Assembly (NCBI GenBank): GCA_963969595.1
Contig: OZ018408.1
Span: 36,580,108 to 36,644,107, forward strand
Length of the DNA stretch: 64,000 bases
From: Neckera pumila
Taxonomy: Eukaryota > Streptophyta > Bryopsida > Hypnales > Neckeraceae
Direction of reading: 5' to 3'
Positions 37,201 to 48,909 of this stretch are shown here, piece after piece. Each line of letters begins with the position of its first letter. The first letter of the stretch is position 1. Below the pieces are notes generated by a model. It was not told the DNA's origin and ran no database searches. It saw only the letters and a list, made by a program, of their open reading frames with translations. The position numbers were made by a program, and so were the translations under genes.

Positions 37201-40200
37201 TCATTCATAGCCTAAACTACGAAGATCGTCACAATGTCTGATATTAATAATCAATACACAGGGATGATCCAGACAAACCTCGGCTCTGCTTCTGCTCATC
37301 TCTCATGATGTAGACATCGTCAACTCGACCGTATGGCAGAAAAAGCTGCAACCAAAACATGTACCCATCTACTGAGACCATGCATCCTCCACGCGAAAGG
37401 TGATTGAGATAATAGCACCAAGAGTCCCGATTGCACACCAACCTTCAAAGAAAGACTCAAACATCCATGATCAGCAGAAGGGTAAGGATTACATCATAAC
37501 CTCACCTCTTCTATTTCCTTCTCAGAAGCCTGCTTGTTTAGTGAACCAACAAACAGCTTATGCTCCACCGCCCCTACACCAGAGGAATGTGTAAATAACA
37601 GAATACTTGACACATTGCAACATTAAAATGGGAAGAAAGAATGAACAGTAAGACTAAAAAAACTATGTGAATCGAGAACATCCTTTACTACATAAAACCA
37701 AAAGGACAAGAGAATAATCAATAATCACCATGGCAAATCATGGCAAACCAGCGCTACGTAGCAAGCAAAAGGATCGCAACCATTCACCCAAGAATGCCTA
37801 ATACAATAAACGACGTTCTTGAAACCCCTTTTATCTAAAGGGCTTCCTAACTTATTTGCTTCAAAAGAACACTACGTCCGGAGGCAATTCACTGGGTACT
37901 CATAAATACATTCAACACTACAGTTGCCAAGAAAAAGGCGACACAGTACATACCAAGTCGTTCACGCTCTCCATCCGCGTAACGCACTTGCACTGGGGCA
38001 ACTCCCTGCAGAGACGTTTATTTCATACATGCGTGTCACATACTGCAATCACGGTAACGACAACCCTCACGGATACATGCAAATTTCAGATTCCAGAGTC
38101 TCCTCTTCGGTTAATTTCGTGAGTGGCTGGAATCTCAGCAATGTCATTATAGAGGTTCTGGAATGCATATAAACTTGTCGACAACAGCATCCATGACAAA
38201 TCAAGACGAAACCCATGAGCGACGAAGTACTATGGGGTTCATACCCCTGGCAAAGTATTCTGATTATGAAGAGCCCTGATTGCTCTCTCCGCCTCCTCGA
38301 CAGTAGAATACTTAATGAAGCAACATCCTGCAACACTCAACAATTACAGGCAAGTCAAGATGTCAAGCTTGTCATGGCGTGCAGAATGATTCGCAGCTCA
38401 TCTGACAGCGAAAGATGCAAAGATCGATATCATACACATGGAGCAGCTATAGAAAAAAAGGGGGTTCCCTGCATCCAATTCTCTTGCTACCTCTAATAAT
38501 TAACATAATGAGCATACTTTGCGTTAAATACATGAGAATATCCACATACAGCCAACAGAGTAACTTAAAAGACAAAATGGCAAGTACATTCCATGAGTAA
38601 ACGTAGCAAGTTTACAGCTCAAAGTTGCAAAAATCATAATCACAATCATAATTATACTGACATAAAAGGTGCTACCATTGGAGGAAATAGCAAATCTAAT
38701 AACCATCCACGAATTAAGCACCCGTCGACCAAACTGGCAGATAAATTTCAGTTGGCAGATCGCATTCAGGGTTTTGAAATACTCGTAAAAAATCAATATC
38801 GAGTCAACTGGACAGGAGCAGACTCTGTTCAAGGGCTATTCGTCCAAGCCATAGACACGACAACTCTGTAACCATGCACAACCAGTAACTCTCCCATAAA
38901 CCTCTACATAGACATTCATAAGCCCGTACCCAACCATGGTCAATGGCATTCACAACATTGTCACCAAGAAAATACTAGACCTACACCATATTCTAAGTGG
39001 ACTAGCTTCACACACATAAGACAGGGCATTCATGAACTCATGATTGCAACATCGTTCATGGTTAGCAGCTGTAGCGTGAAAGGAACAATGTGGTACAACA
39101 TTACACTCATTCTCATGCCTACATACAAGAGCATTCCACATGCCAAGAAACGATGTGTGAGATCGCACACATGTTGGTGTCACAAGACACGCATACGCAA
39201 TACTCACTCACAGGAGCTTTTTGGCCTGTATGATGAGGCGCGCCACCTGGCACCTTTCATAAATCTGACCGAAGGCCACGTCTGCTCAGTGACATTCTGC
39301 ATATAATGTCTTGTCCGTGTGGAGTGAATCCTCTACCGATTGAAAGGCTAAAGTCTAAGCAGAAGCAATCGCTGCGAGGGCTTCACGAAGCAGTGATCTG
39401 TGGACAAGTTGGTTGAGGGAAAATAGAACCCTCAATTAGAATGACTGATTAGTAGCACCGCTAGAACCATTGCGCTCCATAATCATCATAGCACATTCAG
39501 GGATGTTCCAAAAATAATCACATGTATGCTATTCACGGAATTCATAAGCAGAACCCTAAAAGGAAGTACACTCAATGGTTGACACCAAATGACCAAAGCA
39601 CTACACCCAAACAAATGCATGGACAACACCTGTGAACAAAAACGAATACATGACAAGCAAAGCAACAAAGCAAAATCCAAGAGAAGATTCTCCAAGCAAT
39701 TATTGGACCAACCACATAACCTCTACATTCACGTGAGAATGACTCGAGACGATGGAATTTTTCATCCACAATGGATTGAACCAATATTAAGAAGAATAAA
39801 TTTTCTTCTGTTAGAGAGGAACCTAAGACATGGTAAGTCTTACAAATGAGTAGAACCTCGTTATTTCTACCCTTCATACCTCGTTCCCTATAACTACTAA
39901 TACCATCAACCACCGCAGCTTGTTGAAAACTAACAACACCTACGAGAATTATTAAGCGAAGATAACGAAGAACAGGGCAAAGAAATGCGGTGCACATCCT
40001 TACCATGTGTGCATAGATAATACGATGCGCAAAAATAAACTGTAAGATTTTGCACTGCAAACAAGAACCAGTATTAATACATAAACATAAAAAGACGGCA
40101 CAACAAGCACCTTGTTGATTTCCAGTCCTTTTGTCCTTGATAATGGCTACTTCAAGAACATTTCCATGCTCGGCAAACATCGGTCGCACCTGTAACATAA

Positions 40201-41697
40201 TTGTATCAGCATCAAACCAAGAAAAAACCCCAAAAGGAACACAAAACCGTCGGCAACTTTCAAACTCCGCAAATGCAGTTAAGCCACTACCGGTATGTGC
40301 AATGCATTTAACCAATAAGAAAAAATCGTCTGCTGCAATAAGAGTCAGCTGCTAACCTCATCTTCTGTAATTGTCCGTGGCACAGAACCAACAAAAAGTT
40401 TGACGAAGGCACCGTCATTCGAATCTGTCAAAAACAACAGCAGCTCGATTAACTATTTATGCAAGTCTCAAGATGATATTTTCTCAAACTCAAACCCTCA
40501 ATCGTTAGGTGATACACACAGAATCAAGATGATGTCCTGCGCACTGCTTCAGAACAAGCACTAGCCACCACGAATACCAAGCAATATGTGAAAAGTGCCC
40601 GGTACTATCAATGGCTTCTAGATTATAATTGAAAACAATAATCAAGAACCCCTATCAAAGTGCTCAAGCTCTATCCTCCAGGGAAACTGGCTATAAAAGT
40701 TCATTAGAAGCCCAGCAGATCAGGAAAATACAAAAGCCAATAATTCGAGTACAAATTCAGACCACCGAAACGAGGGAAAAGTACTCAACACATTTCGTAT
40801 CGTTATCAAAGCATATCTCTTTCCAACTATAAAAAACAATTTCCCGGTCTCTATTACTAGGAATCAAAATTTCGCAACCAAAACCTAAACAACTAAAAGG
40901 ATTTCCAAGCTCCCAGCTCAGAGAGACTGCCGCAGTGTAGCTCAAGAGCAAATGGGGGACGTATATGCTACCTTATTCTCAACTAGATCTTTCAATCACT
41001 CCTAAGCGATGTAGTGAATAAGGCTAGAGAATCCTTTTGAATGTGAACAATTACAATATGTGCCTAAAGCAGAAATTAGGGCAAACTACTTAAAAGAATC
41101 GTAGCTCTTGACCCATGAACTTAATCGAAAACGCACACCGGCACCAAGCACGAACCCGAGCAATCTAAGCTCAAAAGCATCTACGAACGACATCCCTAGC
41201 GCAACCTAAAAACAGAGTTGAGTACAACTTGAAGATTGTCACGACACAGAGTAAGCCTATTGCATAGTCTAATGCAGGAGCAACTAACCATAAGACATCA
41301 AAAGCAAGCCAAACCGCATCAGAAGCATTCAACAAAAGGCGCCACTGAATCCGAATTAGAAACTAAAGAAATGCGACGCACCATGTCCACCATGCACAGG
41401 AGCGCCGGAGCTGTCCCGCTTCTGCCCAGACAACGAAGGCGGAGTACTATGGTTGAAGCTATTCACGGGCGGCATTGAATGAAAGCCTGCTGCAGCAGCT
41501 CCATAGCCGACGTGAGGAACCGCAGCCGGCATCTGTGCCGGCGCTGGAACCAGCCCCGGCTGCTGATGTTGCAATACTTGCTGAGGATACACCTGCTGGT
41601 GCTGCTGCTGGTGCTGCTGCTGAGACGTCGTCGTCGTCGTAGCTTGCATTCCAGCCGGAAACGGAAAAGGCACCACCGTCGCGGGAGCCGCTTGCAT
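31266..41697 (-). CDS. FCA: FCA/CELF-like RNA-binding protein with three RRMs and a WW domain
   Basis: I followed 23 exons on the minus strand: 41697-41382, 40424-40357, 40189-40111, 38327-38245, 38005-37954, 37573-37506, 37345-37279, 37162-37083, 36757-36693, 36142-36053, 35894-35735, 35560-35453, 35211-35056, 34898-34686, 34425-34384, 34148-34008, 33675-33589, 33251-33210, 33065-33003, 32204-32120, 31848-31788, 31682-31598, 31325-31266. The frame stays open for about 756 residues. RRM1 (about 113-199, KLFVGSVPRT) and RRM2 (about 202-290, HKLFVGSLNKQAS) match flowering-time protein FCA. A Gly/Pro and then Gln-rich linker follows. The WW domain is at about 574-605 (DWSEHTSPEGYKYYYN, then WEKPEEL). 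A third RRM (about 661-738, GPPGANLFVFRIPDDF) resembles the last RRM of CELF/Bruno proteins. FCA in Arabidopsis promotes proximal poly(A) site choice with the 3'-end machinery. The start is the first in-frame ATG after a stop at 41754; an extra 5' exon (acceptor TTCTCAG at 41731) is possible. Confidence 0.88.
38328..40110 (-). other. Intron 3 of the FCA-like gene, the longest intron
   Basis: At 1,783 bp it is the longest of 22 introns (others 105-957 bp) and it splits RRM1 after KDKRTGNQQ. In Arabidopsis FCA, intron 3 is also long and holds the proximal poly(A) site used for negative autoregulation. Whether a poly(A) site is used here cannot be told from sequence. Confidence 0.6.
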
Positions 41698-42106
41698 GGC
41701 AGGAGCCAACAAATCCCTCCACTTCGAAACCTGAGAACGGGGCGGCTGCGGCTACTCGTCAAGGGACGCTTCTTCCTTCTAGCAGACAAAGCAGCAGAAC
41801 ATGAACCGTCAAACCCTCTCTTAAAGCAGAAACACTAAAGAAGGACCTAACAATAAGCTCATCAATTCAGTAGACGCTTAACAAGCTCGGGCTGTGCGAA
41901 ACTCTCTGGCTATGGTGGTGTGTTGCGCTCAGGCTCTCTCTCTGTCGCAGCAGGCGAGCGAACGTCGGAGAGACCGTCTTCCGGCGCGCGGACGCGGCCA
42001 AGTCTACGGCACTCGCTACTCTTTTTCCTTGAGCTTTTTCTTTTTCTTTTTCGAGTTTCAACGGCTGCGATGGTTCCATCTCTCGTTCCCCCCAGTTCCT
42101 TCTTTC

Positions 42107-42204
42107 ACGCTCTTGGTCCTCTCAATGGATGAGATTGTGTTCCATCCTTTTTGCTCACTGACGCTCTCGGTCCTCGAAATGGATGAGATTGTGTTCCATC
42201 ACTG
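42107..42204. repeat. Tandem duplication of 54-bp period upstream of the FCA-like gene
   Basis: ACGCTCTTGGTCCTCTCAAT and ACGCTCTCGGTCCTCGAAAT are each followed by GGATGAGATTGTGTTCCATC. The offset is 54 bases. It lies in the presumed promoter/leader area, 0.4 kb beyond the modelled start. Confidence 0.75.
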
Positions 42205-42568
42205 AGACATTCATCGTTCTTTACCTTTTTCAGTGTTTTTCTTTCTCCAATCGACGGCTGCGATTCTTCAATCCGTTGTTTCTAATTTCACTGTGCTCAC
42301 TGCTCAGTTCGTGTGTGTGTTTATACCGAATCTGGTCTGGGTTTGACTCGTGTCTAACTTACACGTGAGCGGGGTAAACTTGAAATTACACAGTTCAATC
42401 TCTCTAATTGCACTGTCTCAAGATAAATGCATTTATAAATGCACTTTGATAAGCCTTATACGAAAGTTCATCAACCTAGGTAGAAGCATCAATAAGGTCG
42501 AACCACCCATTCCCGATCAGGGACCTAATTGTGATCAAATGTAAAGATTGTATTCATTTTAGAACTTA

Positions 42569-42639
42569 AATGTTCTTACACCATAGATAGCTTATGGTTT
42601 GTTGACCAAAACCATAAGCTATCTATGGTGTAAAAACAT
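42569..42639. repeat. Near-perfect hairpin, 32-base arms, 7-base loop
   Basis: The inner 25 bases of each arm (42576-42600 and 42608-42632) are exact reverse complements. The arm begins TTACACCATAGATAGCTTAT and the loop is GTTGACC. One mismatch allows extension to 32 bases. It directly abuts the left end of family 1 copy c at 42640. Confidence 0.85.
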
Positions 42640-43558
42640 TTAACCCCTAAAAGCCCGTTGTCCCTTCGAGGGACAAATGAGTTTTTGGGCAAGTACCTAC
42701 GGGCAAAATTTTCTCCTGATTTTCTTAAACTTTTTTGGGAAGTAGAAAAACGGATTAGCTTCATGGGAATATAATTTTTTTCACAATTGGTGCCCAGGAA
42801 CAAAAGTATGACCAAATAAGCTCAAAACAGGGGACGGCGGGCAGCAAAAAAATTTGCACTTTTTTTTTTTTTTTAGTATTTTTTTCTCATAGATTATAAT
42901 TTTGTCTATTTAAAAAGCTTTGATTCATTTCATTTGGATTTGTTATGAGAAAGTTATGGACATTCTTGTTTTTCGGGCAGTTAGAGCATCTTTTGAAAAA
43001 AATAACTTTTAGGATTCATTTCTGAATGCAATTTTTCAAATTTTTCCATTTTTTTTTTTCTCATGGTTAAGTTTACTTGCTAGAACAATTTGACCATTGG
43101 GATTAGTGCATTTTAATTCCATTTAGAATATATGAATATTTTAGATTTTCCTTCAATCTCATACCTACTTCTACTTAACAATTTTTTCAATAATGAAAAT
43201 TAAATTTTTTTGAATTTTTTTTTCTGGGTAGATTGTCAACTCAATTCTCCACTATAAACATTTAAAGCTCAAAACTCTGTAGTGTAAAAATTTTAAGTTA
43301 AAAATGTTCAAAGTCAAAAAATCTAATCCCACAATGTGCTGAAAATTTTGTTTTTTTCACTTTAAATTTAGATATCTTGCAATCTATGCCGTCAAAAATT
43401 CTGAAATTTTTTCCAAACATTCTCATACTAGTTAGGTATAAGATCCTATGGTTAGACATGCAAAAAAAACATTTTTAACTTTTTTCACTCTTTGCTAAAA
43501 AAATGGCAGTTTGGAGTGTTTTTTTGTAGAAAAAAGACCTTGGGCCTTTAGGGGTTAA
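42640..43558 (+). mobile_element. Repeat family 1, copy c
   Basis: It begins TTAACCCCTAAAAGCCCGTT and ends TTGGGCCTTTAGGGGTTAA, forming terminal inverted repeats. The interior closely follows copy b at 20.8-21.7 kb and the split copy d at 45.1-46.2 kb. Non-coding. The outer bases TTA...TAA would fit a 3-bp TTA/TAA duplication of the PIF/Harbinger type, but this is inference. Confidence 0.65.
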
Positions 43559-43619
43559 GTTCTAAAATGAGTAGCATCTTTACATTTGATCGCAATTAGG
43601 TCCCTCATTGGGAATGGGT

Positions 43620-44030
43620 GGTTGGACCTTAGTCCATCATTTAAGCAATTTTTGGAGCGGATCGTGTGCAGTATGAGGTGGTGGAATGTTTACCATGTAG
43701 GAAGATAGGAAGTATAGGGATTGCAAAATTTTCAAAATTCTATTCCCCAAATTGAACTTACTGTGAAGTTTGGGAGCCAGAAAGTGCACTTGAATAATAG
43801 CCAGTGTCTAGATTCTTCCAATTCCGATCATTTATAAACTACTTTTCCGCTCACTACTTTGTACTTTCTTGATTACTACTTTGGGACATGTGTCATAATC
43901 TTATTAGTCCCAACCTTGAAAAGGACAAAAAGAAAAATATTTCAAACTTCATTTCCAACCTAAGGTTGGAAAGAGCACACCCTAGGGGTTGGATATTGGG
44001 CGTGGTTGACAACTAGTGTTTCTACCTTTA
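43620..44030. mobile_element. Repeat family 3, short inverted copy
   Basis: In reverse complement it follows 7141-7559. CAGTATGAGGTGGTGGAA, TTTGGGAGCCAGAAAGTGCA, CATTTCCAACCTAAGGTTGG and the end ACTAGTGTTTCTACCTTT all have matches there. It lacks the internal duplication. Its TIRs are more decayed than those of the first copy. Confidence 0.6.
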
Positions 44031-44445
44031 CAACAAAATAGTGAAATTAGGTTGTACCATACTAATTTCTCGACATTTGACACTATATAATTATTTATTG
44101 TTAGTGTACAAGAATGCACTACTTTTGAATTAGGTATTGATGTAATTGGGACTTATGAACCTACATGTGTACAAATGGAAATATTTGTAGAAGTATCTGT
44201 TGACATCAATGGCTTGTAAAGTAACTTTATTGGGGTAAGGCAACCTAAATTCACTATTTTGTGTAGATTTTGTGCAGGATAAAAAATGATAAATGAACCA
44301 AAGTCATTTCTTTTATTGGAGGTGGTGATTTTGAGATTATTGATAGAGCATAGTCATGAAACTTTAGGTGTTAAAAATCTTATTTAAAGACTTTGCTTAA
44401 TAAAAAATAGAATTTTTTTTCCACTCACAAGGTTTTACAAAGTGT

Positions 44446-44482
44446 ATGTATATATATTATATATATATGTGTGTGTGTAAAT
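44446..44482. repeat. AT/GT microsatellite
   Basis: Runs of TA followed by TG dinucleotides. A similar TA/CA tract occurs at about 56407-56442. Confidence 0.8.
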
Positions 44483-44509
44483 AAAGTGCATTGTGTCACA
44501 AATCTTGTC

Positions 44510-44900
44510 AAATTTCATCCCAATGGACGATTATATTTTCATCCATATACAATTTCATCCTAATTTTGGAAGCACTCTTGAATATAAAATCCAAATTTTG
44601 GCAAACAAATCACAATATGCAAAACGGTATTGTTGGAAAATGTTGCAATGGTTGTACTCCCAATATAATGTTAAGTGCACAATGTTGCAGAATGTTGTCA
44701 TGTTTTCATTTGAATGGATAGTCATGTTTTCATCCATATAATTTCATCCAAATTTTGCAAGTAATGTTCAGATTAAAAATTTGCTTCTAACAAACAAAAG
44801 AAAATACTATGGTTTTTCTTATGCAACAAGGTGGTGTTGCAAATGTTGCAATAGTTGTGCTTCTTGTAAATTAAATTAAATGCAAACGCTGTCTGTAACA
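44510..44900. repeat. Two diverged tandem units of about 195 bp
   Basis: TTTCATCCTAATTTTGGAAG...GTTGCAATGGTTGTACTCCC is followed by a second unit TTTCATCCAAATTTTGCAAG...GTTGCAATAGTTGTGCTTCT. Scattered TTTCATCC motifs run through both. No coding function was seen. Confidence 0.55.
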
Positions 44901-45118
44901 ATTTCATCCATCACGTTTTCAACCTAAAACTTTTCCACCCATTCATTCCTAATGACATCCGTGTAGCTTCACAATGAACTCATATGAGTTGGTGAGACCT
45001 TTTATAGGCAGATACATTGCAATAAGATTCATTCCAAGTCTTACATTAAATATACAAATTGGGTCACAATTTCATCCGTCACATTTGCATTTGCATATTT
45101 GCAAAAATATTCATTCAT

Positions 45119-46190
45119 TTAACCTCTATAGTCCCATTGTCCTTTGGGGGAACAAAACAGATTTGGTAGGCTTGTTTAACCTCAAATTTTGAGGTAAATT
45201 TCTAAAACTTTAAAAAAAATTGAAATATAAATTTTCTTTTGAAAATGTAATTTTTGTAGCCAAGAGCAAAAGTTATACCACAATAAGCTCAAAATAGGGG
45301 AGACCAAGTAGCAAAAATTTGAAATAATATTTTTTTTTATTATTTCTTTTAGATTCCATTTTTTTCACATAGAAAGTTTTGATTCATTCCATTTGGATTA
45401 GCAGCATGAAAGTTATGGAGCTCATTAGATGACATTTTGGAGCATTGAAGGGCCGTTTTAGGCCCGTTCTCCAATCTGACCCGATTTTGTGAACAACAGT
45501 ATGAGTTGTTAGAATTTTTTTTCAAATATCATTTTAACCAAAAAAAGATTTTTTTTTCCAAAAATGACGTGGCACAGTGCCAACCACATCAACCAACTGC
45601 TGCAGTTGCATTCCCAACGCATAGAACTCTCTAGGGACTTATAGTCTTCCAATGCCCCGAAATGTCATCTAATGTCTTGTTTTGCAAGCAATCATAGAAG
45701 CTTCTTGTAAAAATAATGTATTGGATTTGTTTTTTTATCTCAATGTTTATTATTTTAATTCCATTTTAAAGGTATTAACAATTTAGTCTTCTTTATCTTA
45801 TACTAGCTTATATTTAAATTTTTTTCTTAAATGAAAATCACATGTATTTTTTAGAATTTTTTTTCCCTAGATTTTCAACTCAAATCTTCAACAATTTTTT
45901 TTTAATTCAAAAATTGTAGTGCAAAAGTTTATGTTAAGTTTTTAATTCAAAATCAAAATATCTAATCATAGATTGCACCCAAAAAATTTGTTTTTAAGAC
46001 ACCAATATCTTGCAAGATATGTGGTGAAACTTTTTGATATTTTTTCCACACATTCTTATACTAGACTTCCATAAGATTTTACAATTAAATATATAAAAAG
46101 GAACATATTTTTAGAGTTTTTTGTTCTTTGCAATAAAAATGACAGTTTTGAGTGGTTTTTGATGAATAAAAGACCTTGGGACTATAGGCA
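45119..46190 (+). mobile_element. Repeat family 1, copy d, interrupted by a family 2 element
   Basis: The left end TTAACCTCTATAGTCCCATT and the right end CTTGGGACTATAGGCATAG are degenerate inverted repeats. The flanks match copies b and c. The extra 249 bases at 45424-45672 are a separate element, so insertion followed the spread of family 1. Confidence 0.55.
45424..45672. mobile_element. Repeat family 2, nested copy
   Basis: TTAGATGACATTTTGGAGCA on the left is inverted on the right (TGCCCCGAAATGTCATCTAA). It shares AACCACATCAACCAACTGCTG and the ordered blocks TTTTAGGCCCGTTCTCC and AACAACAGTATGAG with 55838-56118. It sits inside family 1 copy d. Confidence 0.65.
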
Positions 46191-46300
46191 TAGAGTAATT
46201 TTGAATGTTATTGCACATTTGCACTCGGAAGAACAAATGGATCAAAAATGCAATATTGCCCTTTGTTTTTAGGATGAAGGTCATAGTTTGGAATATATAC

Positions 46301-46730
46301 GTAAATGTCATGTTGTGTATTTGCTGTTACATTATGTGCTTCTTTTTTCATATAGTGAGCACAGTGAGACTATGGGCTTAATTCAATTTATATTTATTAC
46401 ATGTAATTTTCGTAACTACATAATTACTAGTGTGACCCTGTGCCGTTGGCCCAATTTTCATCTACTCCCGGTTCCACTCCTGGTTCTACTTCCGATTCTA
46501 CTCCCAGTTCTACTCCCGGTTCCACTCCTGGTTCTACTTCCGATTCTACTCCCAGTTCTACTCCCGGTTCCACTCCCAATACCAAGAACGCCACCAAAAT
46601 CAAAGTAAATGTCATGTTGTGTATCTGCTGTTACATTATGTGCTTCTTTTTTCATATAGTGAGCACAGTGAGACTATGGGCTTAATTCAATTTATATTTA
46701 TTACATGTAATTTTCGTAACTGCATAATTA
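46301..46730. repeat. 126-bp direct repeats flanking a minisatellite
   Basis: 46301-46426 and 46605-46730 are identical except for two bases. They lie 304 bases apart and enclose the minisatellite at 46461-46580. About 98% identity implies a recent duplication. Confidence 0.9.
46461..46580. repeat. Ten 12-bp minisatellite units with a 48-bp higher-order period
   Basis: The unit is TCTACTCCCGGT with variants in the order TCCACTCCTGGT, TCTACTTCCGAT, TCTACTCCCAGT. The four-unit block repeats two and a half times. Because 12 is a multiple of three, frames on both strands stay open: a Ser-Thr-Pro-Gly type repeat on the plus strand and Gly-Val-Glu-Pro or Gly-Ser-Arg types on the minus strand. No sign shows that any of these is translated. 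Confidence 0.9.
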
Positions 46731-48909
46731 TATTTACATGTGCAATTTTTGTCCCCCCCCCTCTTCCCTCCTCACATACTTGTATTTTGGAAACTCAGTT
46801 CCCAGTTACATTCAATATGGTATATTTCAGCCAAATTCTATATCCGTATCTGCATTTCAAATTCTATACCCGTATTTTGCATCCATATTCTGTACCATAT
46901 TTTGTATCCGTTTTTGAACAGCCATGATTATTAATTTTACAAACATCAACAGCTGTGGATTTTTCAAAGGAGTGACGGCTTTTGGAGGTGGGGTGGAGAA
47001 TTTTTCCTTATGCAAAATCAATGGCTTTGAATTTTTTGGGGAGGGGAGAGCAAGAGAAATTGAAGTGGAATAGGGTGTTTGATCCTCATTTCCAAAATTG
47101 TCAAGATGTCAAGATCAGATGCCTCATGTCTTAGTAAGTTCAAAATTATTGAAAGAAGCTACTTTTCTTCTATGTATTCAAAGACTTATGTGATGTGTAC
47201 ATTAGTTACTTCCTTGATGTGCGCTCGGTTGATGACAACCTATGGCCAATTTAGCTTGCTAGAGCATTTACAAATCCCAATTTGGACTTAGGGTTTATTA
47301 AGTCTATTCATATGCAATATTAAACACTTGCTCAAGCCAATACATTGATATAAAGATATATTCTAGGTGGAACATGAAGGAAGGGAACATGGGGTGCATA
47401 GATAGGATTTTCCAATTGAATTGATTTCTTGCAGATTGCATTTTGGCGTGAAAGTTACATATAAGAGCATAGACTTCCGAATTGAGAATTAAAATTCTCA
47501 AAGTATAAATGAATATCATCAAAGCATTGGTGAACTCATTTGTCTATGATTTGGGCAATAATGCATCCTTGCAACAATGATGAATAGTTTCAAAGTATTT
47601 GTAGAGTTTGGACCTACTCAAGACAATTTAGAATGTGGATCATCATTTGGACCCGTTCTAATATTTGTTTACAATGATGTCGCTAAATTTTACCATTTTA
47701 ATATATTTTATGGTATTTTTGAAATTTATTGTACATCATGGATCTCTTATATTGTATATTGTTGGTATTATTTTATTTTATTTACAAAATTGGGTCTGAT
47801 AATTCTTTACAAATGGAACTAGTTTAGAATATAATCATTAGGTATGACAAAGTCATAATTATGCTCTACTGCTGGTGCACAACAAAATTCTTACACCATA
47901 GGCACTTCAATTAGAAACTCTCCTAGATTGTTTTTATAAAATAGATCAATTGTGGTCAATGTAAATGGATTATGCATTCAATAAAAAATCACAGAGAGAA
48001 CTTCATCTTACACTAGAGGACATTGAAGCAATAATAAGGCAATTCATCTACTTCATGATCCTTTGACTTCTTATTTGGTGGAGGATGCATACTTCCACTC
48101 TGAGGTTTGTGCTTGATGCCAAGGAAGTAGCCCACCTAAAGCATAGATAAAACCTATGACTTCATCTGTGGGTCAAAATCGTAAAACTACTACTTCCTAA
48201 AAACTGGAAAGACGAAAAAATAAGAGTTGGAATACAGAAAATACTTCCATAACATTAAACCTGGTAAAATCCTTATTTTTTTGTTCTATGTTGCTAGTAG
48301 TAACCCTATTAAACCTAATCTAGTCCTTCAAATACTTCAATGGCAACAATACTAATTCATGACTCAAAAAATAGATCCTCTTCTATAGCAAGGATTTTCC
48401 GTGAAGGACTTCAACCCAACCTTCAATGAATTGGTACACTAAAATCTCCTAGTCCTAATTGATATTGTAGTTGACATTTATTTGATCTGCTATCGGTGCC
48501 TGTTACAGCAAAAGCAATTGTCCACAAACTTCAACTATAAAGTTGCCTTATAACAACTCGTTCCAATCTTTGTATTGCCCTTAGACTCTAATGTAGAAAG
48601 AAGTGGGGGCTTGGAAATCAAATCTGAAGATTGAAATAGCTTAGTCTTTAACAATTTTACTAGTAACAATTTACTTTTGAGCCAATGTGCAATGTCTATT
48701 TTGATGTGCATATGAATTGCCAAGGGAACTTCTAGAAAAACATTTGAATTGATCTAACAAGTAAATTAGTTCAAGCTCATCTTTTCTGACGTAGTGGACA
48801 TTAGGTGCACCCATCCTAGCATCTACCAAGGATAAATGGAAATATCCTTGGAAGACAAGCAAACGTTCATTATAATTGAATATGACCTCTTGTAGATGGG
48901 TCAAGTGAG
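46731..48909. other. AT-rich intergenic stretch, no gene recognised
   Basis: Only short frames are present. The minus-strand frames at 48535-48723 and 48671-48913 overlap and could be remnants of a repeat ORF, but I recognise no family. Confidence 0.4.

Noticed and set aside
39572..40315. 247-codon minus-strand frame
   Set aside because: Only 79 bases of it (exon 3 of the FCA-like gene) are coding; the rest is intron read-through.
41479..41838. Leu/Arg-rich plus-strand frame at the start of the FCA-like gene
   Set aside because: It is the reverse strand of the glutamine-rich exon 1; the apparent Leu/Arg bias is the complement of CAG/CAA codons.
46427..46685. Repetitive frames across the minisatellite (Ser-Thr-Pro-Gly and Gly-Val-Glu-Pro types)
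   Set aside because: Open frames are an automatic result of a 12-bp repeat unit; no independent coding evidence.
46301..46730. CRISPR-like array of repeats
   Set aside because: The units are contiguous without unique spacers, and the genome is eukaryotic.
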